A stretch of 6,656 nucleotides of DNA. Source: 39-52-133 sp041488395. GTDB taxonomy: Bacteria > Pseudomonadota > Gammaproteobacteria > Burkholderiales > Gallionellaceae. The translations under genes and the position numbers were made by a program. Location of the stretch: NCBI GenBank assembly GCA_041488395.1, contig JBGPPE010000143.1:1-6656 (forward strand). Direction: 5' to 3'. Under the pieces are notes generated by a model. That model was not told the origin of the DNA and ran no database searches. It saw nothing but the letters and a program-made list of their open reading frames with translations. Each line of letters starts with the position of its first letter. Position 1 is the stretch's first letter. This document shows positions 1-5,124 of this stretch, in pieces.

Positions 1-734
1 AAATCGGCGATGGTGAAATCGGTTTCGTGCCCCACCCCGCTCACCACCGGAATGTGGCTGGCCGCGATCGCGCGCGCCACCACCTCCTCGTTGAATGCCC
101 ACAAATCCTCGATGCTGCCGCCGCCGCGACACACGATCAGGACATCGCACTCCTTGCGTGCATTGGCCAGCTGCAGCGCCTGGGCAATTTTCTGCGCCGC
201 GCCTTCGCCCTGCACCGGGGTAGGGTACAGCACCACCGGCAGGCCCGGCATGCGCCGCGCCAGCGTGGTCAGTACGTCGCGCAGGGCGGCAGCCTGCGGC
301 GAAGTAACGATGCCGATCTGTAGCGGGAAGAACGGCAGTTCACGTTTGCGCGATTCGGCAAACAGCCCCTCACCTTCCAGCTTCTTTTTCAGGCGCTCGA
401 ATGCCTCATACAGTGCGCCCTGCCCGGCCGGGCGCATCTGCTCCAGCGTCAGCTGAAAATCGCCGCGCGCTTCATACAGGGTAGCCAGTGCCAGCACTTC
501 CACCTGCGCACCATTCCTGGGCTGCCAGTCGAGATACTGGCTCTTGTGGCGGAACATCACGCAGCGCACCTGCGCCTGCTCGTCCTTGAGCGAAAAATAC
601 CAGTGCCCGGAAGCCGCGCAGACAAAATTGGAAATCTCGCCGCGCACCCACAACAAGGGCAAACCACCTTCTATCAATTGCTTCACCGCGGAATTCAATT
701 CGCGCACGCTTAACACACGATTTTTATCGATCAT
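1..734 (-). CDS. xseA: Exodeoxyribonuclease VII large subunit, N-terminal 244 codons (3' end outside window)
   Basis: XseA is the catalytic large subunit of exonuclease VII. With XseB it degrades single-stranded DNA in both directions in the cytoplasm, in repair and recombination. Translating the minus strand from ATG at 734-732 gives MIDKNRVLSVRELN, then an OB-fold nucleic-acid-binding region (about residues 1-100, with ISNFVCAASGHWYFSLKD at 34-51 and the LYEARGDFQL stretch at 86-95). The catalytic domain follows with GIVTS (141-145), CRGGGSIEDLWAFN (202-215) and GHETD (235-239). These match E. coli XseA closely as I remember it (456 residues), so roughly half the protein is visible and no frame break is seen. 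The start fits the family N-terminus. Upstream the ribosome site is only AAAGGT, which is weak. The gene is read leftward out of repeat copy 1, and the first ~22 codons seem to be duplicated as a relic near 3611-3659. Confidence 0.96.
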   Translation of the reverse strand, partial: MIDKNRVLSVRELNSAVKQLIEGGLPLLWVRGEISNFVCAASGHWYFSLKDEQAQVRCVMFRHKSQYLDWQPRNGAQVEVLALATLYEARGDFQLTLEQMRPAGQGALYEAFERLKKKLEGEGLFAESRKRELPFFPLQIGIVTSPQAAALRDVLTTLARRMPGLPVVLYPTPVQGEGAAQKIAQALQLANARKECDVLIVCRGGGSIEDLWAFNEEVVARAIAASHIPVVSGVGHETDFTIAD

Positions 735-830
735 GACCAACCTTTGATTTCATTCAACAATTACTGTGCACCAAAATCTGGCGTCACTTTCTTTCAAAAT
801 TGGGCGCAAAGTCATCTTGACAAACCCGAA

Positions 831-839
831 TAATCCACA
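831..839 (+). promoter_or_regulatory. DnaA-box-like 9-mer (one mismatch), repeat copy 1
   Basis: TAATCCACA differs from the DnaA box TTATNCACA at position 2 only. It lies in the conserved 817-855 block and is present at the same place in copy 2 (3756-3764). Binding is inferred from sequence alone. Confidence 0.45.
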
Positions 840-1009
840 ACCCGAACAAATACGCAGCTTGGCCGGGATTTATCCAGCACGGGGCTTGCAACTTACACCT
901 AACGCATTGATTTTACTTGCATTTAAATAAAGTTCAAAAAACAGGCAGATTTAAAAAAAGGGTTACTGGAGAGGGAGTTAAGTATCGCCAGAAAATTTCT
1001 TCCACAAAG

Positions 1010-1032
1010 TTATCCACAGATATTGTGCATAA
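1010..1032. promoter_or_regulatory. Facing pair of perfect DnaA boxes, repeat copy 1
   Basis: TTATCCACA (1010-1018, plus strand) and TGTGCATAA (1024-1032, which reads TTATGCACA on the minus strand) both match the DnaA consensus TTATNCACA exactly and are separated by GATAT. A weaker related 9-mer, TCTTCCACA, lies at 998-1006. The pair sits in a 45-base block identical between the two repeat copies, next to A/T-rich DNA. Known: clusters of such boxes mark replication origins, DnaA-titration sites and DnaA-regulated promoters. Inference: DnaA or a protein of similar specificity binds here. Confidence 0.6.
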
Positions 1033-1054
1033 ATAAAAAATGGCATGGGCCATT
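1031..1054 (-). terminator. Possible Rho-independent terminator of the HDOD-cyclase operon
   Basis: Read on the minus strand, AATGGC (1054-1049), loop CCAT, GCCATT (1044-1039) form a 6-bp stem followed by TTTTTATTT, about 80 bases after the cyclase stop codon. The stem is short, so this is only a candidate. The T-tract belongs to the conserved repeat, but the right arm of the hairpin is not conserved in copy 2. Confidence 0.4.
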
Positions 1055-1133
1055 ACTGCTTAGCTTGATCGCTGTAATAAACCAGCTGCAATATCGAGAA
1101 CGGGTTCTGCCGAATCCGCACATTATTATTTCC

Positions 1134-2741
1134 TTAAGCTGTCAGCTTGTCGTCAGGATGTTTGATATGACACACCGACAAAGCTTCGCGTTTGCCTTTG
1201 ACCGTAATCTGGAAGAGCTCTCCGAAAACGATCTCTGGGTGGTGCGATGGCACAATCGCATCGCGCGTGGCCTGACTGATCAGTATGGCGCCGGGATTGC
1301 AGTTTTTTTCTATGCGCGAGGCGGTATTCACGACATCGCCTATCGCTGTCCAGTCCAGTCTTTCCGCCGTACCGACATTGCCAATGACTACCTCGCCCCA
1401 GTGTATGCCGATGCGCAGGCGCAAGGTGTCCTGCCCGGCGCGGGAACGCAGGCCGTTAATGTCGGCAGAATGGCTTTGCATGTCGAGAGCCGCGCAGATG
1501 GCATCAGCCGGGTTCCTGAAAATGGCCATCACACTGTCGCCCATGAATTTATCGATAGAGCCGTGGTAGCGCCTGACTGAGCTGGATACCCTGCGCAGTA
1601 TGGTATTAAGGGTGTTGATAATGGATTCGCTGCTGGCGTTGCTTTCCACATAGGAAGTAAAACCGACGATGTCACAGAACAGCACGGCAACCTGACATTC
1701 CTCGTTGGTCAGTTTGTCCTTGCCCAGCCTGACAGCTTCCCTGGCCTTTTCCTCCACCAGTTGCGGCACATAATTGCGCGTAATTTTATGCACCCTCACA
1801 TCACTCAGGATTGATCCTTCCGCCAGGCTGACGCCGCCATCGGCCAGCGAAACGATCTGCCATAGCGAATGAATAATCGATTGTTCATCACGATAGCCGC
1901 TGACGTTGAAAAGCACAGAGCGCTTCTCCTCCCCGGGTAAATGCATGCGTATCCGGTAATTTTCAAAGATGCCGTTGGGACCGGCCAGCGCCATGCCCCA
2001 GACAATATCGTTGTAAAAATTAAAGGGAATAGCGCTGCCCAGGCTGGCAACTGCAGATTCATGCACTGGCAAGCTCACACTCGCCAGCATGGCAGGGGAA
2101 GCCGCCATGATCTGGCCGGTACTGGAAAACCGCATGACACCATAGCCCAATTTTTCATGGATATTCTGCACACTGGCGGCACTGCCAGCGGCATCGAGCA
2201 AACTCCCCAACGGCAAGGAAGGTGGCTGATCTGCAAACCTTTTCAGGGCATACACACAGCCCCCGCTTGCACCGGCCAAGGTTTTTTCATGCCACTGATA
2301 ACCCAGCGCATCCACCAGTTTGGCAGTGCTGCACTTGCGCACATCCCATTTGACCGGATTGCTGATGGACACGATCGTGTCAGGCTCAGATGTGAAATTT
2401 ATCGCCACATGCAAGCCTTTTTCCCGGCAATACTGGGCAATATTTTGCGAACCATGCTCGGCCAGTTCGGCCTTGTACAGGTCATCCAGGGTTGCATCAT
2501 TATCTTCGGCAACCATGCCAAAATCTGCTTCAACCAGTTGCTGAAATACCTTGCGGTGCATCGCTGCCACGGAACACTCGACAAAATCATGCAGCAATAG
2601 CATGCTCGGTGCAGACAAATGGGCAAGATTCAGCCTGCTGAGAGCAAGCTCAAGGTCGGCATGCAGTAACAGCCAGATGCTGTGCTCAAGTGAAGTCACG
2701 CTGAAGGGCTGCTGCTGGGAGACGGTAACGGGTGGCAACAT
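1134..2741 (-). CDS. Class III adenylate cyclase with unrecognised N-terminal region
   Basis: This 535-residue protein ends in a complete class III nucleotidyl cyclase domain (about 345-525), predicted to convert ATP to cAMP. Visible residues are the metal-binding aspartates D357 (FCDIVGFT) and D402 (MGDSVMAIF), the purine-selecting pair K398 and T465 (Lys/Thr, as in many bacterial adenylate rather than guanylate cyclases), N472 and R476 (VVNTASRIE). Residues 311-345 look like the usual helical linker. About 195-310 (GYGVMRFSSTGQIMAASPAML, then NYRIRMHL and SVLFNVSGYRDE) resembles a PAS sensor fold, which is tentative. Residues 1-170 match no family I can name; their end (GASGGCVYALKRF) and ISNPV segment faintly recall a degraded GHKL ATPase fold. 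No signal peptide or membrane helix is evident, so it is probably cytoplasmic. The ATG follows the HDOD stop after one base with no clear ribosome site, implying translational coupling. Confidence 0.9.
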   Translation of the reverse strand: MLPPVTVSQQQPFSVTSLEHSIWLLLHADLELALSRLNLAHLSAPSMLLLHDFVECSVAAMHRKVFQQLVEADFGMVAEDNDATLDDLYKAELAEHGSQNIAQYCREKGLHVAINFTSEPDTIVSISNPVKWDVRKCSTAKLVDALGYQWHEKTLAGASGGCVYALKRFADQPPSLPLGSLLDAAGSAASVQNIHEKLGYGVMRFSSTGQIMAASPAMLASVSLPVHESAVASLGSAIPFNFYNDIVWGMALAGPNGIFENYRIRMHLPGEEKRSVLFNVSGYRDEQSIIHSLWQIVSLADGGVSLAEGSILSDVRVHKITRNYVPQLVEEKAREAVRLGKDKLTNEECQVAVLFCDIVGFTSYVESNASSESIINTLNTILRRVSSSVRRYHGSIDKFMGDSVMAIFRNPADAICAALDMQSHSADINGLRSRAGQDTLRLRIGIHWGEVVIGNVGTAERLDWTAIGDVVNTASRIEKNCNPGAILISQATRDAIVPSHHPEIVFGELFQITVKGKREALSVCHIKHPDDKLTA

Positions 2742-2742
2742 C

Positions 2743-3588
2743 CTAGATGCTCGCGCAAAGCTGATATGTTTCGTTTTTCATCAGGCTCTCGATGAACTGA
2801 TCGTGCAACAAATGCTCGCACAACTCTTCATTCAGCCCCAAAGAGAGCAAGCGAGCCTTTCTTGTGTCGTGATCATTCACCTGGTTTGCGCCGAAGCCTG
2901 CAGTTTTAACCAGGTAATTGGCCGCCATCAGGCTGAGCAACACGGTATCCGCCAGCCCATCTGTACGGGGCAAGGTAAGCTCAAGCCCCATGTAATCATT
3001 AAAGCGCTCCGGGAGCTTCCACTCTTTGACGGCCTCAAGCCCGACCTGGTAATGATCAAATCCAAAAAATTGCCGTTCGGCATACAGGCTGGCGCAATTA
3101 TTTTCAAATGAGAATCTGAACACCTTCTCATACAACTCAGAATTGTGAGTAAACATTAAAACCTTGCCGGTATCATGCATCAGCCCGGCAATAAAAGCCT
3201 CGTCTTTCAGCTTGTTCTGGTCTAATTCCTGACAAATGCGTTGGCTCGCGATTGCCGTCAGCAATGAATGTTGCCAGATGTGCAGGCGGAAGCGCTCATT
3301 CCGGGTTTGTGAAAATAAGGAGCGGCCAAACGCCAGCAAGGCAAGCGAACGAACCACGTTATACCCAAGCAAGCTGATGGCAAGGGGAATAGTGGCCACT
3401 TTATTGCCGCGACTGTAGAGCGGTGAGTTGACCACTCTCAGCACCAGTGCGGCAACGCCCTGGTCGGAACTGATCAAATCTTCCAACTCCTGAAAGCAAT
3501 TATTCGCATCAATATGCAGATTGATGATTTTCGAAATAATGCCTGCCTGCACAGGAACATTCCTGAAGTTGATTTTTGGGGGTTCCAT
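2743..3588 (-). CDS. HDOD-domain signalling protein
   Basis: The 281 residues fit the HDOD family (HD-related output domain), which usually acts in signal transduction rather than as a proven hydrolase. Typical segments are visible: LEDLISSDQGVAALVLRVVNSPLY (35-58), the AISLLGYNVVRSLAL stretch (70-84), WQHSLLTAIASQRI (105-118), FIAGLMHDTGKVLM (132-145) and ERQFFGFDHYQVG (171-183). The histidines and aspartate H107, H138, D139 and H179 are kept, so metal binding is possible but not shown. It is the first gene of a leftward two-gene operon: its TAG stop is followed by one base and then the cyclase ATG, which suggests the two proteins act together. The ATG at 3588-3586 has no good ribosome site upstream (ACCTAAAAA). 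The region just upstream is repeat copy 2, including a relic of xseA. By eye its base composition is more AT-rich than that of xseA or kdsB. Confidence 0.92.
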   Translation of the reverse strand: MEPPKINFRNVPVQAGIISKIINLHIDANNCFQELEDLISSDQGVAALVLRVVNSPLYSRGNKVATIPLAISLLGYNVVRSLALLAFGRSLFSQTRNERFRLHIWQHSLLTAIASQRICQELDQNKLKDEAFIAGLMHDTGKVLMFTHNSELYEKVFRFSFENNCASLYAERQFFGFDHYQVGLEAVKEWKLPERFNDYMGLELTLPRTDGLADTVLLSLMAANYLVKTAGFGANQVNDHDTRKARLLSLGLNEELCEHLLHDQFIESLMKNETYQLCASI

Positions 3589-3610
3589 TTTTTAGGTATT
3601 AGTTCAGTTC

Positions 3611-3659
3611 CGCACGCGATTCAATCGCGCCCATTTCGTGCATGATTCTAATCGATAGC
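3611..3659 (-). pseudogene. Relic of the xseA 5' end in repeat copy 2
   Basis: At the same offset as the rest of the repeat, 3640-3656 matches 715-731 (xseA codons 2-7) at 13 of 17 bases, including ATCGAT. 3616-3630 resembles 690-705 with small gaps. The ATG of xseA is GCT here, and the matching frame soon meets TAG, so nothing is encoded. It reads in the same direction as the HDOD gene. The match is short and partly gapped, hence moderate confidence; the constant offset is the strongest support. Confidence 0.5.
3615..3629. repeat. Perfect short palindrome upstream of the HDOD gene
   Basis: CGCGATTCAATCGCG has 7-base arms around a single C, 27 bases before the HDOD start codon. It could be an operator or a small hairpin in the mRNA leader. 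It lies inside the presumed xseA relic, where the matching xseA sequence is not a perfect palindrome, so the symmetry may be acquired or accidental. Confidence 0.4.
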
Positions 3660-3755
3660 AGACAGCCATTGATTTACTTCAGCTATTTTCTCACCCGAAA
3701 AATTTTTCCAGCATTCCCCCCAAACTAGGCCAAACGGCATATTGACAAACCTGAA

Positions 3756-3764
3756 TAATCCACA
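3756..3764 (+). promoter_or_regulatory. DnaA-box-like 9-mer (one mismatch), repeat copy 2
   Basis: TAATCCACA again, with the same single mismatch to TTATNCACA as its counterpart at 831-839. It lies in the block conserved at 36/39 bases. Confidence 0.45.
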
Positions 3765-3785
3765 ACACGAATAAATACGCCACTT

Positions 3786-3800
3786 GCGCGGCTACCGCGC
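3786..3800. repeat. GC-rich hairpin in the diverged centre of repeat copy 2
   Basis: GCGCGG and CCGCGC form a perfect 6-bp stem with a CTA loop. No T-tract follows on either strand, so it is not a standard terminator. The sequence is not shared with copy 1, whose matching region (near 856-885) has only weak self-complementarity. Confidence 0.4.
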
Positions 3801-3933
3801 GAACGAAACTCCGCAACTTACAGATATCTATTTGATTAAATTGACATTTATAGGTAGTTTAAAAAACAGGCAAATTAAAAAAAGGGTTATCAGAGAGGGA
3901 GTTAAGTATCACCAGAAAAAACTTTCCACAAAG

Positions 3934-3956
3934 TTATCCACAGATATTGTGCATAA
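3934..3956. promoter_or_regulatory. Facing pair of perfect DnaA boxes, repeat copy 2
   Basis: TTATCCACA (3934-3942) and TGTGCATAA (3948-3956) with the same GATAT spacer as in copy 1. A further related 9-mer, CTTTCCACA, lies at 3922-3930. Here the pair lies about 135 bases before the exbB start and about 350 bases from the HDOD start, so it could influence either promoter. Confidence 0.6.
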
Positions 3957-3995
3957 ATAAAAAATGGCTTTTACCGTTACCAGTTAGTCCTGTAC

Positions 3996-4008
3996 CCACA
4001 ACATGTGG
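3996..4008. repeat. Short inverted repeat in the exbB leader
   Basis: CCACA, spacer ACA, TGTGG: 5-base arms about 85 bases before exbB. It lacks the length or the T-tract of a terminator. It might be a protein site or have no function. Confidence 0.25.
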
Positions 4009-4079
4009 ACGAGTAATCTTGCTCAATCGGGGATGACAAGTTACAGTTCGGGCTTCAAATTTAAGCATCAATCACATCT

Positions 4080-4084
4080 GGAGA
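4080..4084 (+). promoter_or_regulatory. Ribosome binding site deciding the GTG start of exbB
   Basis: GGAGA lies 6 bases before GTG at 4091. The frame upstream is closed by TGA at 4034-4036 and has no ATG between, so GTG 4091 is the best start. Confidence 0.75.
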
Positions 4085-4090
4085 AGTTGC

Positions 4091-4699
4091 GTGTTCACTA
4101 TTGTCGAAGCAGCAGGTTGGCCCATCTGGTTTCTGATTATCGCATCCATCACCGCCTTGGCACTGATAGCAGAACGAATGATGTTCTTGCGCAACAAGAC
4201 AATTGCTCCCGCCTCACTCCTCAATGAAGTCATTCAGGAACTCAAGCAGCGCGGCGTCAGCGATGAAATGCTGGCACGACTTGAAGCCGGCTCACCGCTC
4301 GGCCGCGTGTTTGCCGCCGGCCTGAAGAACGTGAAGAGCACGCCCGCCGTGATGAAAGAGGCGATAGAAGAAAGTGGCCGATCGGTCACACACGAACTGG
4401 AGCGCTTTCTCACCACCCTGGGCACGATCGCCTCGGTCAGCCCGCTGCTCGGCCTGTTTGGCACGGTAGTCGGCATGATTGAAATTTTTGGCGCACAAAA
4501 TGCGGTGGGCAATTCCCCGGCCGTGCTGGCCCATGGCATCTCGGTGGCGCTGTATAACACTGCATTTGGTCTGATTGTGGCAGTGCCCAGCATGATTTTC
4601 TATCGCCACTTCCGTGCCAAGGTGGATAGCCTGACCGTGGAAATGGAACAGCAAGCCATCAAGCTGGTGGAGATCGTGCATGGCGAGCGCAGGAGCTAA
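4091..4699 (+). CDS. exbB: MotA/TolQ/ExbB proton-channel family protein
   Basis: ExbB forms the inner-membrane proton channel that, with ExbD, energises TonB-type transport across the outer membrane. The 202-residue protein has three likely membrane helices: about 11-33 (WPIWFLIIASITALALIAE), 107-129 (containing SPLLGLFGTVVGM) and 150-172 (ISVALYNTAFGLIVAVPSMIF), with the usual cytoplasmic loop between the first two. Channel threonines T125 and T157 match E. coli T148 and T181 by my alignment. The glutamate of E. coli ExbB (E176, in GIAEAL) is valine here (V152, in GISVAL), so protonation would depend mainly on the ExbD aspartate. It is the first gene of a rightward operon with exbD, lpxK, ycaR and kdsB. 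Its start is GTG. No tonB gene is visible, and a role as a TolQ-like motor cannot be excluded. Confidence 0.9.
   Translation: MFTIVEAAGWPIWFLIIASITALALIAERMMFLRNKTIAPASLLNEVIQELKQRGVSDEMLARLEAGSPLGRVFAAGLKNVKSTPAVMKEAIEESGRSVTHELERFLTTLGTIASVSPLLGLFGTVVGMIEIFGAQNAVGNSPAVLAHGISVALYNTAFGLIVAVPSMIFYRHFRAKVDSLTVEMEQQAIKLVEIVHGERRS
4691..4695 (+). promoter_or_regulatory. Ribosome binding site of exbD inside the exbB 3' end
   Basis: AGGAG lies 7 bases before the exbD ATG and within the last codons of exbB, supporting linked translation. Confidence 0.7.
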
Positions 4700-4702
4700 G
4701 CC

Positions 4703-5122
4703 ATGAATTTTCAGCGCGGCCGCACCCGTGAAGAGCCGGAAATCAACCTGATTGCCATGATAGACGTGCTGCTGGTGATCCTGATTTTCATGCTGGTCAC
4801 CACCACCTATTCCAAATACGCCGAGCTGCAGATCAACCTGCCGCAGGCCAGCGGCAAAGAATCATCACCTGCCACCAGCCAGATCAACGTGGCGGTGGAT
4901 GCCTCCGAACATTACGCCGTCAACAACAAGCCGACCAAATTCGGCGGTGTAGATACGCTGGCACAGGCGATGAAGAAAGCAGCCGGCAGCCAGACTGACC
5001 CAACTATCATCATCAATGCGGATGCCAAAGCCACCCACCAGTCGGTGATCAACATCATGGAAGCGGCACGCCTGGCCGGCTACGGACGCATCACCTTTAC
5101 CACGCAAAGCCAAGACAAATAG
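4703..5122 (+). CDS. exbD: ExbD/TolR-family biopolymer transport protein
   Basis: ExbD partners ExbB in the proton-driven motor of the inner membrane. The 139 residues show a short cytoplasmic N-terminus (EEPEINLIAMIDVLLVILIF, residues 10-29), one membrane helix (about 15-36) carrying the essential aspartate D21 (equivalent to D25 of E. coli), and a periplasmic domain (about 40-135) with INVAVDASEHYAVNNKP and PTIIINADAKATHQSVINIMEAARLAGY as family landmarks. The length is normal. It starts 3 bases after the exbB stop and ends 2 bases before lpxK, so it is mid-operon. TolR is the alternative name within the same family, but the pairing with a 202-residue ExbB and lpxK favours ExbD. Confidence 0.92.
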   Translation: MNFQRGRTREEPEINLIAMIDVLLVILIFMLVTTTYSKYAELQINLPQASGKESSPATSQINVAVDASEHYAVNNKPTKFGGVDTLAQAMKKAAGSQTDPTIIINADAKATHQSVINIMEAARLAGYGRITFTTQSQDK

Positions 5123-5124
5123 TC

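Larger units (their letters stand above)
684..1063. repeat. Long direct repeat, copy 1 (xseA 5' end plus upstream region)
   Basis: This copy covers the xseA start and most of the 735-1133 intergenic stretch. It aligns with copy 2 at a fixed offset of 2925 bases with no gap from 706 to about 949, then at 2924. Matches counted by eye: 744-816, 40/73; 817-855, 36/39; 856-931, 37/76; 932-1044, about 90 percent with one gap; 1000-1044, 45/45. Similarity fades on both sides (16/26 at 706-731 inside xseA; scattered matches at 1045-1063). The best-conserved parts hold DnaA-box-like sequences, A-rich tracts (935-960) and a purine-rich stretch near 968-978. From 1064 to 1133 I see no gene, only the spacer to the end of the cyclase gene. 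Confidence 0.85.
3611..3987. repeat. Long direct repeat, copy 2 (between HDOD gene and exbB)
   Basis: This is the partner of 684-1063 and fills most of the 502-base gap between the divergent HDOD and exbB genes. The strongest blocks are 3742-3780 and 3857-3968, the latter ending in the 45 bases (3924-3968) identical to copy 1. The middle (3781-3856) keeps the same length as copy 1 but only 37/76 identity. Because it lies between divergent genes, it should contain the promoters of both the HDOD-cyclase operon (leftward) and the exbB operon (rightward). I could not place a convincing -35/-10 pair in it. Between 3988 and 4090 I see only the exbB leader with a small inverted repeat. Confidence 0.85.

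Noticed and set aside
1010..1032. NrdR operator instead of DnaA boxes
   Set aside because: The central CACA-GATAT-TGTG is only loosely similar to the NrdR box and no second box follows at the expected spacing; both halves match DnaA boxes exactly.
1064..1133. Copy of the exbB leader after repeat copy 1 (TTAAGC shared near 1134 and 4061)
   Set aside because: The offset changes, matches are scattered, and six shared bases are expected by chance.
1023..1580. 185-codon open frame on the plus strand
   Set aside because: It runs antisense over the catalytic domain of the cyclase, its protein resembles no family, and its start lies inside the repeat. A shadow of the real gene.
1941..2600. 219-codon open frame on the plus strand
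   Set aside because: Antisense to the cyclase N-terminal half, with no ribosome site and no recognisable domain, whereas the minus frame carries a full cyclase.
3620..3720. Sigma-54 promoter before the HDOD gene (TGGCTGTCTGCT on the minus strand)
   Set aside because: The GG-to-GC spacing is too short for the -24/-12 consensus.
3841..3869. TTGACA as a -35 box for exbB
   Set aside because: No acceptable -10 hexamer at 16-18 bases, and the hexamer is not kept in copy 1 at that position.
684..3987. Composite transposon or integron with the repeats as ends
   Set aside because: The repeats are direct, contain no transposase or integrase, no terminal inverted repeats, and include native xseA upstream sequence.
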